Shown: one piece after another, positions 46,130 through 55,489 of the stretch
Position numbering within the stretch: the stretch's first letter is position 1
Layout of the letters: every line of letters begins with the position of its first letter
Source of the DNA: Neoechinorhynchus agilis
Lineage: Eukaryota; Acanthocephala
NCBI GenBank assembly: GCA_051530055.1
Contig: CM121341.1
Span: 1,364,001 to 1,428,000, forward strand
Direction: 5' to 3'
DNA length: 64,000 bases
Program-made: the position numbers and the translations under genes
Notes under the pieces: generated by a model
What the model was told of the DNA's origin: nothing
The model's database searches: none
What the model saw: only the letters and a program-made list of their open reading frames with translations

Positions 46130-47310
46130 CTCAATTGTCGCCCCAATGCTTGTAGTGTTGCCTCTCAATACGACGATGCTGATATTTTGAAACCTGGCCT
46201 TGCGTCGCCGTTTGTAACCTGAAGGCGTCGCTTCAGATCCCTCAAGAGTTGAAGAGCATCGTTACTAAGAGATCCGTAGGTCTCAACTCCAAAAGGCACA
46301 AATACATGAACCCGGTCTAAATCGAGGTATTTCGCCGTTTTCCGTCCTTCCGCAGCGCTCGCTGCACCTCCAGCTTGAACCGCCGAGAACTTGAGATTGC
46401 TGGCCTTGAGTATATCGACACAAGTGGCGTCCCGGAGGTGGCATTTACCCTAACGCCACGGAAATACGGTCACCCCATCAGGTCTACGTCCGTCGTCTCT
46501 ACAGAGGTTAACAGGTTCCAAAATATTGGGAGCATGTACCGTAACAAGTGCCCGTCTCAGCACCATGTTAATTTCGGCATGTCTTGCAAATCTGCCGGCT
46601 GATTTTCTACAGATGAGACCATAATGTCCCGACGAATCCACATTAGCACCGCAGCGGTAACGGTGGGGATGACACATCGGTAGCCCAAGTCTCATTGAAA
46701 CTCCGACCCATACTGCCTCGTCGGAGATGAGAGCACCCACAGATGCCAGCGAGACCGCGTTCAACCAAGCATTTGATTCTCTAGTGGAGACTGCCAACAA
46801 CCTAGCACGGACAACGTCCTCGCTTGAGTCTGATAAGAGAGAGCTTTGAACTCTTGCGACGAGGGGTCGATCCCACACAGATTGTTTTTGGCCATTCTGA
46901 CAGCTGGACATTTAAAACTTGCTCGAGACAGTCCTTCAATCTATCATCTAGCTTGCCATGCTGAACCTCGTGCTTGAAAAACGGGGCAGTGCGTTGAACA
47001 TAAAGGAACTTGGGGATGAAGAGGGTGTACTTTATCAAGAACAGAGCCTCGTGTGATCCAAGCTCACAGACCCTATCGCAAAGCACCGATAATTTCTTTA
47101 GAAGGCTGTTAATTTCGTTTTCTACATTCCATCAAAGACGCAACTGCCCAAAAGCTTAAGCCGGTCTAGGTCGATCATTTCTATCCCGGGTGCAACATTT
47201 TCAAAGTCGCGATTTATTACGTCTTTTGCAGGGCCCCTCTCTAGGTTACGGAATAGAATTTCGCACTTTTCTGTGGCCTCAGCACCTAAAGGACATGATG
47301 TCCTTTTCAA
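46130..47310 (-). mobile_element. R2/NeSL-like LINE C-terminal part, reverse
   Basis: Minus-strand order: LAPGIEMIDLDRLKLLGSCVFD-like post-RT segment (about 47310-47122), ALFLIKYTLFIPKFLY (47086 region), VSTRESNAWLNA (about 46800), zinc ribbon YRCGANVDSSGHYGLICRKS and GRRPDGVTVFPWR (to 46450), then a C-terminal tail to about 46140. RPD is conserved. Joined head to head at about 47310 with a plus-strand copy. Confidence 0.8.
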
Positions 47311-49130
47311 CTGGTGAAGCAGCTCTCTCTAGAAAGTGCGCTTTCTCGAATAGTCAACCACCTGACTGGAGAGGACCTGAACCCCGTTGCAAAGGACCTA
47401 TTTTTCGGAGCCTCATTGTGTGCGCTCACAAAAAAAGAAGGTGGGATCCGTCCCATCGCCGTATCTTCGACGATACGCCGATTCGCAGGAAAGATTCTCT
47501 GCAAACGTATTACAGAGAAAACCGGCCAGCAACTTCGTCCAGTCCAACTGGGCTGCTGCACATCCTGCGGGGCGGAAGCTATTGTCCACGCGCTCCTAAA
47601 CTCTACTACGAGGAGTTCAGAGCCGTTCGTGATTCTTAAGTGTGATTTTCGGAACGCCTTTAACTCTCTCAATAGAGAAAACGCGTTCTGCGCTATTAGG
47701 GATCACGCACCAGAAGCCTTCCAGTATTTTCTCAATGCCTACGGGACGGCGACTCCTTTGCTTTTCGAAGACCACCTCATTTGGTCCGAAATAGGAGTGC
47801 AGCAAGGAGATCCCCTCGGTCCAATCCCATTCTCACTAACAGTAAATCCAATAGCGCACTCTCTCCATTTCAGCTTCAACTCTTGGTACTTGGTTGACGC
47901 TACACTGGGAGGTGATCCCTCCGTTGTATTGCGCGATTTGGAGACGCTGATTAGGGAGACTACGAGATTGGGCGTTGAGCTCAATGCTGGAAAGTGTGAG
48001 CTCCTAGTATTAAATATCGAAGACGCCGCCAGAGGCCGTAGCTCCAGGTCTGAAACTTGTGACTCCAGAGCAACTCAGCCTCCTGGGTAGTTGCGTCTTT
48101 GATTCAAATGTGGAAGTTGAGATCAGTCGTATCATACCGAAACTTTCGTTGCTGTGCGATAGGGTGAGCGCTCTCTCGGCTCACGAAGCGTTATTTATGA
48201 TAAAGAACGCACTCTTTATCCCTCAAACATAAGGAAGGATTGGCTAAGCTCGACGACAAGGTGAGGGCTTGCCTCGAACGTATTTTAAATGTTCAGCGCT
48301 CTGATGGGGCGTGGCGACAAGCATCATTGCCTGTGTCATCTGGAGGATTGGGCATTTGGGCGCTAGCAGACCTTGCCTTGCCAGCCCTTTTCTTGGATCG
48401 TATGAGGGGAGTCAACCGATAGCGAAGAAAATTTTGAAGGAAAAGTTCTGTCTTGACCGGGATTTCGTGGTGGCGGTTGAGGAATGGTGCCAGCAGACAG
48501 GCGCTAACCATGTTCCCGTGAATGGCCTCAGACAGTCGATCTGGAACAGACCTCTCGTCGCGAGACCTCACAGCTCTCTACTTTCAGGTTCTCGTTATGG
48601 GGTCGTCCGAGCTAGATTGCTGGCAGTTTCTACACGAGAATCGAGGGCGTGGTTTGAGACTGTTCCTCTGACATCTGTGGGAACTCTTCTCACTGATGAG
48701 GTAAAGAGGATCGCAGTGTTCTTAAGACTTTTTCTTTCGATATGCACGCCCCATCGCTGTCGATGTGGGTCTTTGGTTGATGCTTTCAGGCGACAAGGTC
48801 TCGTTTGCCTAAAGTCAGGTGGAAGGTTCTCACGCCATTCTGAGATCAATAGCGCAATTTCTCGGGCTTTGAGAACGGCGACCTTCCCCTCCCATCTTTG
48901 CCGACTAAACGGTCGTCGACCTGACGGAATTTCGGTCTCTCCGTGGCGGGATGGCGAATGTCTTCTCTGGAACGCCACGTGTGTGGACACCCTCGCAGTA
49001 AGCAACATTCCCTACTCTCGCGAAATCGCTGGAGGTGCAGCAGAAGGAAGGAAGGTACGAAAATATAGGGATTTAGCAAGGGCTTACTATTTTGTCCCGG
49101 GCCGACCAACACATCGAGAATCCTTTGGGC
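47310..49130 (+). mobile_element. R2/NeSL-like LINE, RT to endonuclease, forward
   Basis: The frame from 47314 carries LTKKEGGIRPIAVSS, KCDFRNAFNSLNRE, GVQQGDPLGPIPFSLT and a catalytic box written YLVDATLGGD where family members usually have YLDD, so the second catalytic Asp is absent and RT should be inactive. The frame from 48311 has VSTRESRAWFET, a zinc ribbon CRCGSLVDAFRRQGLVC, GRRPDGISVSPWRDGECLLW (endonuclease) and AASN-like AVSNIPYS. The end at about 49115 abuts a reversed N-terminal piece. Confidence 0.85.
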
Positions 49131-49340
49131 CGTGAGCCCGAAATTCTCCCAATTTGGTAATTTTGATCTGCTTGTCACAGGCCGGGCAATTATGTGTTGA
49201 GACCCTCGGATATCGGGCAACATTCGCCTCACCTCCCAGAGTACTTGAAATTTCTGTTTGCCGCTTGTTCTCTACAGGTTGTTCGGACCAAAGTTGATTT
49301 TGTGAATTTGCAGCGTCGGTCCTCTCGTGAGGGGGCCTGC
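49095..49340 (-). mobile_element. R2/NeSL-like LINE N-terminal zinc-finger piece
   Basis: The minus strand from about 49235 encodes NCPACDKQIKIT, LGEFRAHGPKDSRCVGRP, a C-x2-C...H-x6-C finger as found at the N-terminus of R2-group LINE proteins. Direction is opposite to the adjacent RT copy, so the locus is a composite of three pieces. Confidence 0.65.
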
Positions 49341-50350
49341 GTCAGCAGCTTTGATGGGACATGAGGCGAATCGTAGTTAGCTTAGATGGCAGTCCCGAGT
49401 GGAGCGAGAGGACGGCGGTGGAAACGTTGACATGCCGATTGCTTGTAGATTTTTGCTTGTAAGTTAAGGCTAAAGCTGCGCAATCGACTTAGAGAGAAAT
49501 TCAATTTTACAAAAATATTTAATTGATGTTGCCGTAATGATTAATCATTAGCGTTTTATTGTTTAATTCCAACCTTCCCTATGCCCGAATCCGTTATCAT
49601 TTTCCAGGCAAGCTTTTCCTTTTGGCTTGCGAGAATGAACTGAACTTCGTGAAAATTGTTGACATTTTCGATTGTTTAAAACCTATACAAAATTCCGGGT
49701 TTTTTGAATTTTAAAGGCAGTATAACACTGACATGTTCTTTGTCGAAAATTTGAAATAATACTATGTAAATTTCGTTTTTTAACATTAACATTTTTGCTC
49801 CATCTTCCTTTTCTATCGATATTTCATAAAACGCGATATTTTCTTTAGAATATTCACGCTAAATCACTGAACCCAGTACACTTATGAGGTCATCGATTCA
49901 GTTTATATCGATCAATATCGACTTTTTGTAACCAATAAAACGTAGCCATTTCAAACTCTGCACTCGATTTTTTAAAAAACATAATAATCATTTGTTCAAC
50001 CGGGGACAGAGACTGTTTAAAAGCATAAAAACGTCGTAATTAAAATACTTTAAGTGTCTTGAAAATTTCTTTTGTTTTCCCGATAAAAATTGAACAAATG
50101 AATGTTTAAGCAGGCTAAACAAAATCGTAGAACAGCTACGTTATAGCTTTTAAAAGTAAAATTACGAAATTTATAAGCACTATGGATTCTCCATGTGCAA
50201 ATCATTTTAGATGGTTTACAGATAAATCTAAATCAATGGAAATGATAATTCTTAAATGTTACTTGCAAGCCGGTTCTATTGATTCATGTTATCACATCTC
50301 TTCCTCGGCTTTTTAGCATGAAGCCACACCGATTTCTTACATCAGAGAAA
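49341..50350. other. AT-rich intergenic DNA, nothing recognised
   Basis: No coding frame with family motifs and no repeat shared elsewhere in the window was noticed, apart from the short LINE-like start. Confidence 0.5.
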
Positions 50351-50369
50351 TGATTGAATCACGTAGACT

Positions 50370-50485
50370 CTGAGGCAAACGGTTATGGGTTTGTAATCAT
50401 CCCTCCGGATGCTCAGAGCTTCCTCCGGGGGTGGCGGGACTCATCAATGAGTTTCCTCTTCCCTTCAACGAGGTATTTCGTTCCC
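50370..50485. repeat. Short dispersed repeat, copy 2 (GGTTATGGGTTTGTAATCATC type)
   Basis: Begins GGTTATGGGTTTGTAATCATCCCTCCGG, then GGCGGGACTCATCAATGAGTTTCCTC and GGTATTTCGTTCCC. Same layout as 50855-50970 and partly 24240-24385. Confidence 0.6.
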
Positions 50486-50854
50486 TTTGCTTGTGCATCA
50501 TTGGCGATCGTGGAATCGAACCTATCCACCCTGACATCGCTATACAACCGCTCTTTTCGACTTATCGGCGAAACCGCTCGAAGGTGATGTATCCCTGATG
50601 CTAGCAATAAAACTTAAGCAACAATTCTTTAGTAATTTTTCGATAATGTACAAGGGCACCACAAAAGGCACCCTAAAATGAAAATCATTATTTTTCGAAA
50701 AATAATAATTGATTCCCTTTACTGCACCCCACGAACTAAACCATTAAGTCGCATAGAAGGTGGAGAGAAAATTAGAGATTATAACATATTTGCAACCTGC
50801 TTCACTTTTAAATGTCTCAGGATTAACACTTCAAAGAATCGTCAATGCCCCAAG

Positions 50855-50970
50855 ACCGTAACGGTTATAAGTTTGTACATCCCTCTGGATTCTCAGATAC
50901 CTCTAGGAGGCGGGACTCATCAGTGAGTTTCCTCCCTTCAGCAGTATTTCGTCCCCTAGGGATGTAAGTC
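50855..50970. repeat. Short dispersed repeat, copy 3, with CTGATGAGTCCC / GGGACGAAA pair
   Basis: On the minus strand GGGGACGAAATACTG is followed by a GAG-GAAA-CTC mini-hairpin and CACTGATGAGTCCCGCC. GTCCC and GGGAC are complementary, as stem II halves of a hammerhead opened at helix II would be. I could not find a proper A15.1-U16.1 pair, so the ribozyme reading is weak. Confidence 0.45.
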
Positions 50971-51041
50971 TGCTTAAATAACAGTCGCAGTAACTAATTA
51001 ATTTGCTGACATTTTAACTTACATCGACATTTAATCACAGC

Positions 51042-51113
51042 GGCTTGGTGGTCTAGTGGTATGATTCTCGCTTAGGGTGCGAGAGGTCCCGGGTTCAATT
51101 CCCGGCCAAGCCC
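51042..51113 (+). tRNA. tRNA-Pro (anticodon AGG)
   Basis: GGCTTGG pairs with CCAAGCC; D arm TGGTCTAGTGGTATGATTC (A box); anticodon stem CTCGC/GCGAG with loop TTAGGGT (anticodon AGG); T arm GGTTCAATTCC (B box); discriminator C at 51113. 72 nt, no intron. Confidence 0.95.
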
Positions 51114-51256
51114 GCGAAACAGCTCCAAACAAGCAAGGGGTTAAATTCCGTCAACTACGCAGCGGCTTCTTCGATAGTCAAAACGTCACCAAAACAAAAC
51201 ATAAATTCTTTTCTTAGAATTTTTTATATGTGGCTCAGCCGATAGTCTTTGGCTAT

Positions 51257-51362
51257 ATATTTCTTTCCACACACGGCCGAATGGACAGTCAGGCCCGCGA
51301 TTTTTGGTCTGGAAAGCGCTGATCTGCGCTCAATGCCCCAGGCCGTGTGTGGAAAGAAATAT
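51257..51362. repeat. Perfect 22-bp inverted repeat around a 62-nt GC-rich loop
   Basis: 51257-51278 and 51341-51362 are exact reverse complements (ATATTTCTTTCC...ACACGGCC). Located about 145 bp downstream of tRNA-Pro and just before an R2-like LINE fragment. Role unknown. Confidence 0.85.
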
Positions 51363-51439
51363 CTATCATAATTCCTTATTTTACGTCTTAAATTTCGAGA
51401 TCTAGAGACACTTTTTGTTATACACACAACAAAACGTTT

Positions 51440-52645
51440 CAGCAATCACCACCGTCCACGAAGAAGCATTGCTCTCCCCTCAGTGGTCGCGACCACACTC
51501 GCTGCGTTTCCTCTTTGGATCGTGAGACCAATGTTTTGGCGTAGGAAGGCACCAGCTCTTGTATTTCCTCTCTTGGCCAGGAGTCTACACGATAACTCCT
51601 TCGTAAGTCTAAGTGCCGAGCTACCGAGCGCACCAAGAGTCTCAACTCCAAAGGGTATAAAAACGTGAGACCTACTTAATTCTTTATATTTCGCCACCTT
51701 TCGGTCCTCCGCGGCAGTAGCCGCTTTCGCCTGGGGACTGCACCACAAACCTCCTGTTACTTGTACGCAACTTGTACAGCAACTTCGGAAGGAACAGGGC
51801 ACTCTTTATTAAAAATAATGCCTGATGGGATGGAAGTTCCTTCGTACGCTTGCAGAGCAATTCGACTCTCGGCGCTATTTGGACGATATCCTCGGGTATA
51901 TTTATATCAAAAACGCAACTACCCAGAAGAAACAGTTGAGCACGCGAAATTATTTTGATGTTAGGTGCTAGCTGCGTAAAGCTGTTGAGGATCTCAGTTT
52001 GACTAGCGGCGTTTTCTGCATTCATCGCAAACAGCTCACATTTCGAGGTATTAAGCTCAACGCCGAGCTTGGCAGCTTCCCTCATGACGGCCTCCAAATC
52101 TCGCAACACCAAGGGAGGGAGACCCACCGAGTGTTGCATCGTCCAAATACCAAGCATTAAACTTGGATTGGAGCGAATGAGCGATCGGGTTGACGGCAAG
52201 AGAGAAACCGATAGGACCGAGAGGATCACCTTGTTGGACACCTCGTTGAGACCAGATGATACGGTCGTTGAAAACAAGAGGAGTCTCAGTCCCACAGGCG
52301 TTGAGGAAATACTGTTATGCGTCCGGTGCGTAAGTTGCGACAGCTTCTAGGAGCACACTGCGATCAACACATTCGAAGGCGTTTCGGAAGTCGCACTTGA
52401 GCACAACACAGGACTCTGAACTGTTTGTGACAAAGGAGCGAAGTGCGTGCACGACAGCTTCGGCTCCGCAAGGCGTACAGCAACCGAGTTGTATCGGGTG
52501 GAAAAGTTAGCCAAGATCCACTGCAAGACGTTTGCAAAGAATCTTTGCTGCAAGACGCCGAAGTGTCGATCTTATAGCGATGGGACGAATCCGACCGTCT
52601 TTCTTTTTAAGGGCACAGAGTGAAGCGAGACAAGAAATTACCATT
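51440..52645 (-). mobile_element. R2/NeSL-like LINE, internally deleted copy
   Basis: Minus-strand frames: RT start region (about 52640-52320, broken), a region with LPPLVLRDLEAVMREAAKLG and GVELNTSKCELF (52290-51990), LAPNIKIISRAQLFLLGSCVFD (about 51950), then a direct jump near 51740 to the C-terminal RDRKVAKYKELS-like segment, VFIPFGVETLGALG, RQNIGLTIQRGNAAS and GRW-stop at about 51446. The zinc ribbon and RPD motif are missing because of the internal deletion. Confidence 0.8.
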
Positions 52646-52867
52646 TGTCAAAAAAAATTCTTAACGTGGAAAAAAAATTAGAATTAAAAATAGTTTATAA
52701 ATTTTAGAGGCACTGGGAAACTCAATAAGACCAAATAAATAGCTAATGCGAAGCCGTAATACTTTCTTACAGGCTGAATTGTATAATTGTGCTAACAAAA
52801 TCGATCGAAATTTTTACTTTGCTGGGAAGGTAGTTTCAAATAAAAACCGTTCGAGACAACTTTAATT

Positions 52868-53504
52868 TTATTTTTCGTTTCTTGCCTTTCTATGTCTCAG
52901 GCGAGTTACGATGCACACCATAATACCAATGATCGCCAAAGCCGACAATACAATTGCACCAATAATCAATTCCCAATTCGTGCTTCTTGGCACCGCTTTT
53001 CCGGATACAATGTTTTCAGACATTATTGAAGCATCTGTTAGAAGGGTTGAATGTATCGTTGATTCTGTAGTCGAGGACGTTGACCTTTCAGTTGTTGCCG
53101 TATCAAATGTACTTGGCGCTTTTGTTGCTGTTGTAAAAAATTCGATGGCACCTAAACAGTTTGTAGATTCACTTCAGCTAATAAAAGATATGATTTACAA
53201 CTTAATTCTGAACACAAATTTTAATCGTTTTTTATGGAATTTGACTAAGTGTCATGAACTGCCTTAATCGTTTCATTTAAAATATAAAACAATTTTTCCT
53301 CTTTTACTTCTTAGTTTTAAAACGCATTTTGAGAAACAAAATAACATCACCTTTCTCGTTGTCGAGCCCTTTATCTTCGTTGTTTGTCGCATCTAAATAT
53401 CTCATCAAACAAATTTGCCTAAGCAGTAAAGATTTTAATAACTTACATGAAGTGAGTTCTATCAAAGTCAAATGAAAAAATGCGAACAGAAGCTTATTAT
53501 GCAT
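52868..53504 (-). CDS. Orphan single-pass membrane protein, mucin-like stalk
   Basis: Two exons in matching phase: 53308-53504 and 52868-53171 (intron 53172-53307, GT...AAG). 166 aa. Residues 1-19 look like a signal peptide (MHNKLLFAFFHLTL, then a polar end). Residues 78-117 are very Ser/Thr-rich with repeated (S/T)(S/T)TE-type stretches, a likely O-glycosylated stalk. Residues about 134-155 form one hydrophobic helix (start ELIIGAIVLSAL), followed by the basic stop-transfer RLRHRKARNEK and the stop, so type I topology. A 54-bp optional intron (53393-53446, GTAAGT...TTTAG) inside exon 1 also keeps the frame and may be real; the product would then be 148 aa. AATAAA overlaps the stop codon. No family recognised; mucin-like surface proteins of this layout are common in invertebrates and parasites. 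No open frame upstream suggests more exons. Confidence 0.65.
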
Positions 53505-53764
53505 TTCTTTGTATACTAAAGTTTTAAGTTTTAGAATCGAGTCTTAATGCGCGTCTCGATTTATAGTCTTTTGGTCTACAAAGTCTATTTTTAAATTCAT
53601 GCAACAAACATTTTAAGTTGTATTTGAAGTTTTACGTGGGTTTATAGTATTTTTGTCTTCAAAGTCTATTTTTAAACTTGCGCGACGGACATTTTACGTT
53701 TCACTTTTAAGGTTCTAATGAATTTAGTAGTTTATTATAAATGTCGTGAAATCATTCATACCAC

Positions 53765-53880
53765 CGCTCGGGATCACTCAGCTGCCGTCTTGGTGCAACG
53801 GTCCAAATGACGGGTGAAGCGTTCCTTCTCGTTGCTTTGCTCCTGCCCTCTGATCGCCAGTAATTCGTAATCTGACGCTT
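53765..53880 (-). mobile_element. R2/NeSL-like LINE, tiny C-terminal fragment
   Basis: Similar to 13628-13745 (GGATCACTCAGCTGCCG..., CTCCTGCCCTCTGATCGCC), with a deletion in the middle. The rest of 53505-54285 shows no gene. Confidence 0.65.
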
Positions 53881-54285
53881 ACAAGTAATAATTTAGTAAT
53901 ATCACAAGGATGATACCATGTTTGCAGTTATCAGAAAATGTTTCACTCTTTTGTTTTAGTCAATATTTCCACATGTTTCAATCGATGAGATTAATGAAGC
54001 ATTTTTTAAAACAATCTTTTTAAAACATAAGCTAGCAAGCTAACGATTCAAACAATCTGACCGAAAATTGAAAGCAATTAAAAATTCTTTGTCAGCGAAG
54101 ATTAAAATGACACGTCCGCATTCATTGCCCTTTATTTCGAAAGCGATTGGGGTTCTCAATCTTTTTAGTATTAATGCATGACGAAATTTTTAACCGGTTA
54201 GGTGAAAAAATTTTTTATAAGAGAAACAAATTTTACTGATTTATTATTAAAACGCTTACTCGTAAGGGGGTTTAAAAACCCAAAA

Positions 54286-54578
54286 ATCGATAGAAAGTCC
54301 TTCAGGATAATAAAATTACACTTTCGGTGAGAATAATCCCGGTCATTACATATTTTATTTATTCGAAACATTTCGCGAGGTATCCTCGCCTCTTCAGTCA
54401 TCGCTTGTAAGTATTTACGACGTTGCTTATTCGAAACTCTAATATTTAAAAACTTACAAGCGATGACTGAAGAGGCGAGGATACCTCGCGAAATGTTTCG
54501 AATAAATAAAATATGTAATGACCGGGATTATTCTCACCGAAAGTGTAATTTTATTATCCTGAAGGACTTTCTATCGAT
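54286..54578. repeat. Perfect inverted repeat, 127-nt arms, 39-nt spacer, hammerhead-like core in each arm
   Basis: Left arm 54286-54412 and right arm 54452-54578 are reverse complements without a mismatch that I can find. Each arm, read toward the outer end, holds GATGACTGAAGAGGCGAGG-ATA-CCTCGCGAAATG: CUGAAGA, a 6-bp GCGAGG/CCTCGC stem, then GAAA, as in the stem II half of a hammerhead ribozyme. The tail has TAATGACCGGGATTATTCTCACC, shared in form with 5.55 and 8.5 kb. Ends are ATCGATAGAAAG. Open frames of 38 shared codons on each strand are a by-product of the symmetry. Confidence 0.9.
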
Positions 54579-54579
54579 G

Positions 54580-55072
54580 ATTATACGATCTATTTTGTTT
54601 GAAACTTATATTCTTATTTTCGTTTATCAACTCTTGCAAATATAAATTTATAAAACATAAACGTTAAATGTCAAATTTGAGTACGAATACTCGTGAAAGG
54701 AGCTCTTTTAAGCCAATCAATAACCTCGTCTTTCAATGTAATCTACGTAGCTCGTTTTGTTAGGAATTACTAATAAGGACATCGAGAGAATATTTGTTAG
54801 CGCAAACTATGGATTGCGATTTTTTTCCATAAAATTAAAAAACCATTATAACGGATTTTTTTCTGAATGTCAATGAAGCTACGCAGCAATAATGGTCTCA
54901 CATTTTTGAAAAATGCTTTTGTCCCATATCATAATAATAACCTCGATATTTCGGAAAATGGCACAAAAACATCGTGGACATAAAATCGATATCTGAAATA
55001 AAAATATTCAAATTTATTTTAGTAGGTGACGCTGCCCAGTCCCTTGGAGATGCATTTGCACGCAATAAAACT
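54580..55072. repeat. Dispersed ~490-bp repeat, copy A' (inverted relative to 2956-3446)
   Basis: Reverse complement of 2956-3446 with few changes. Starts exactly at the end of the perfect inverted repeat. Non-coding. The following 55073-55490 holds no recognised feature. Confidence 0.75.
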
Positions 55073-55489
55073 CCGCTGTGCGGAGTTGGAATTAAACTTT
55101 AAGGGCGCAAAATAATTCTGAATAAAATGTTATTACACAAAGGATCTAAGACTGTGCACCGTAAAAAAAGAAGAGCGATTTATTTGGATTTCACAAAGTT
55201 TCCTACTGAGAAAAGTTAGAAATAAAAGGCACGAAGCGTACTTAATAAAATTTGGTCGAACCCTAAAAACTGGCAAAAATGTTGGTTTTGTTTTAAAGTG
55301 AGTTTAGAGATCGAGAAACGTAAAATAAAACTGCGATTATGAATTGATGACTAAGGCTGAATGTTGATTATTACAATCATAGAGTCAATGATGTGAATCT
55401 GTTATACTCACACACCCACACTCCTTATAGCTTTCTCTCATACTAGAGAGGTCGCTTTGTTAGCTTATCCTTAAAAATCAAACTTCATC

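Noticed and set aside
52911-53267. 118-codon plus-strand open frame
   Set aside because: It is antisense to a better-supported minus-strand gene with signal peptide, stalk, membrane helix and matching splice phases.
54198-54645. Two identical ~38-codon peptides on opposite strands as possible genes
   Set aside because: They are produced by the perfect inverted repeat and have no start context or family.
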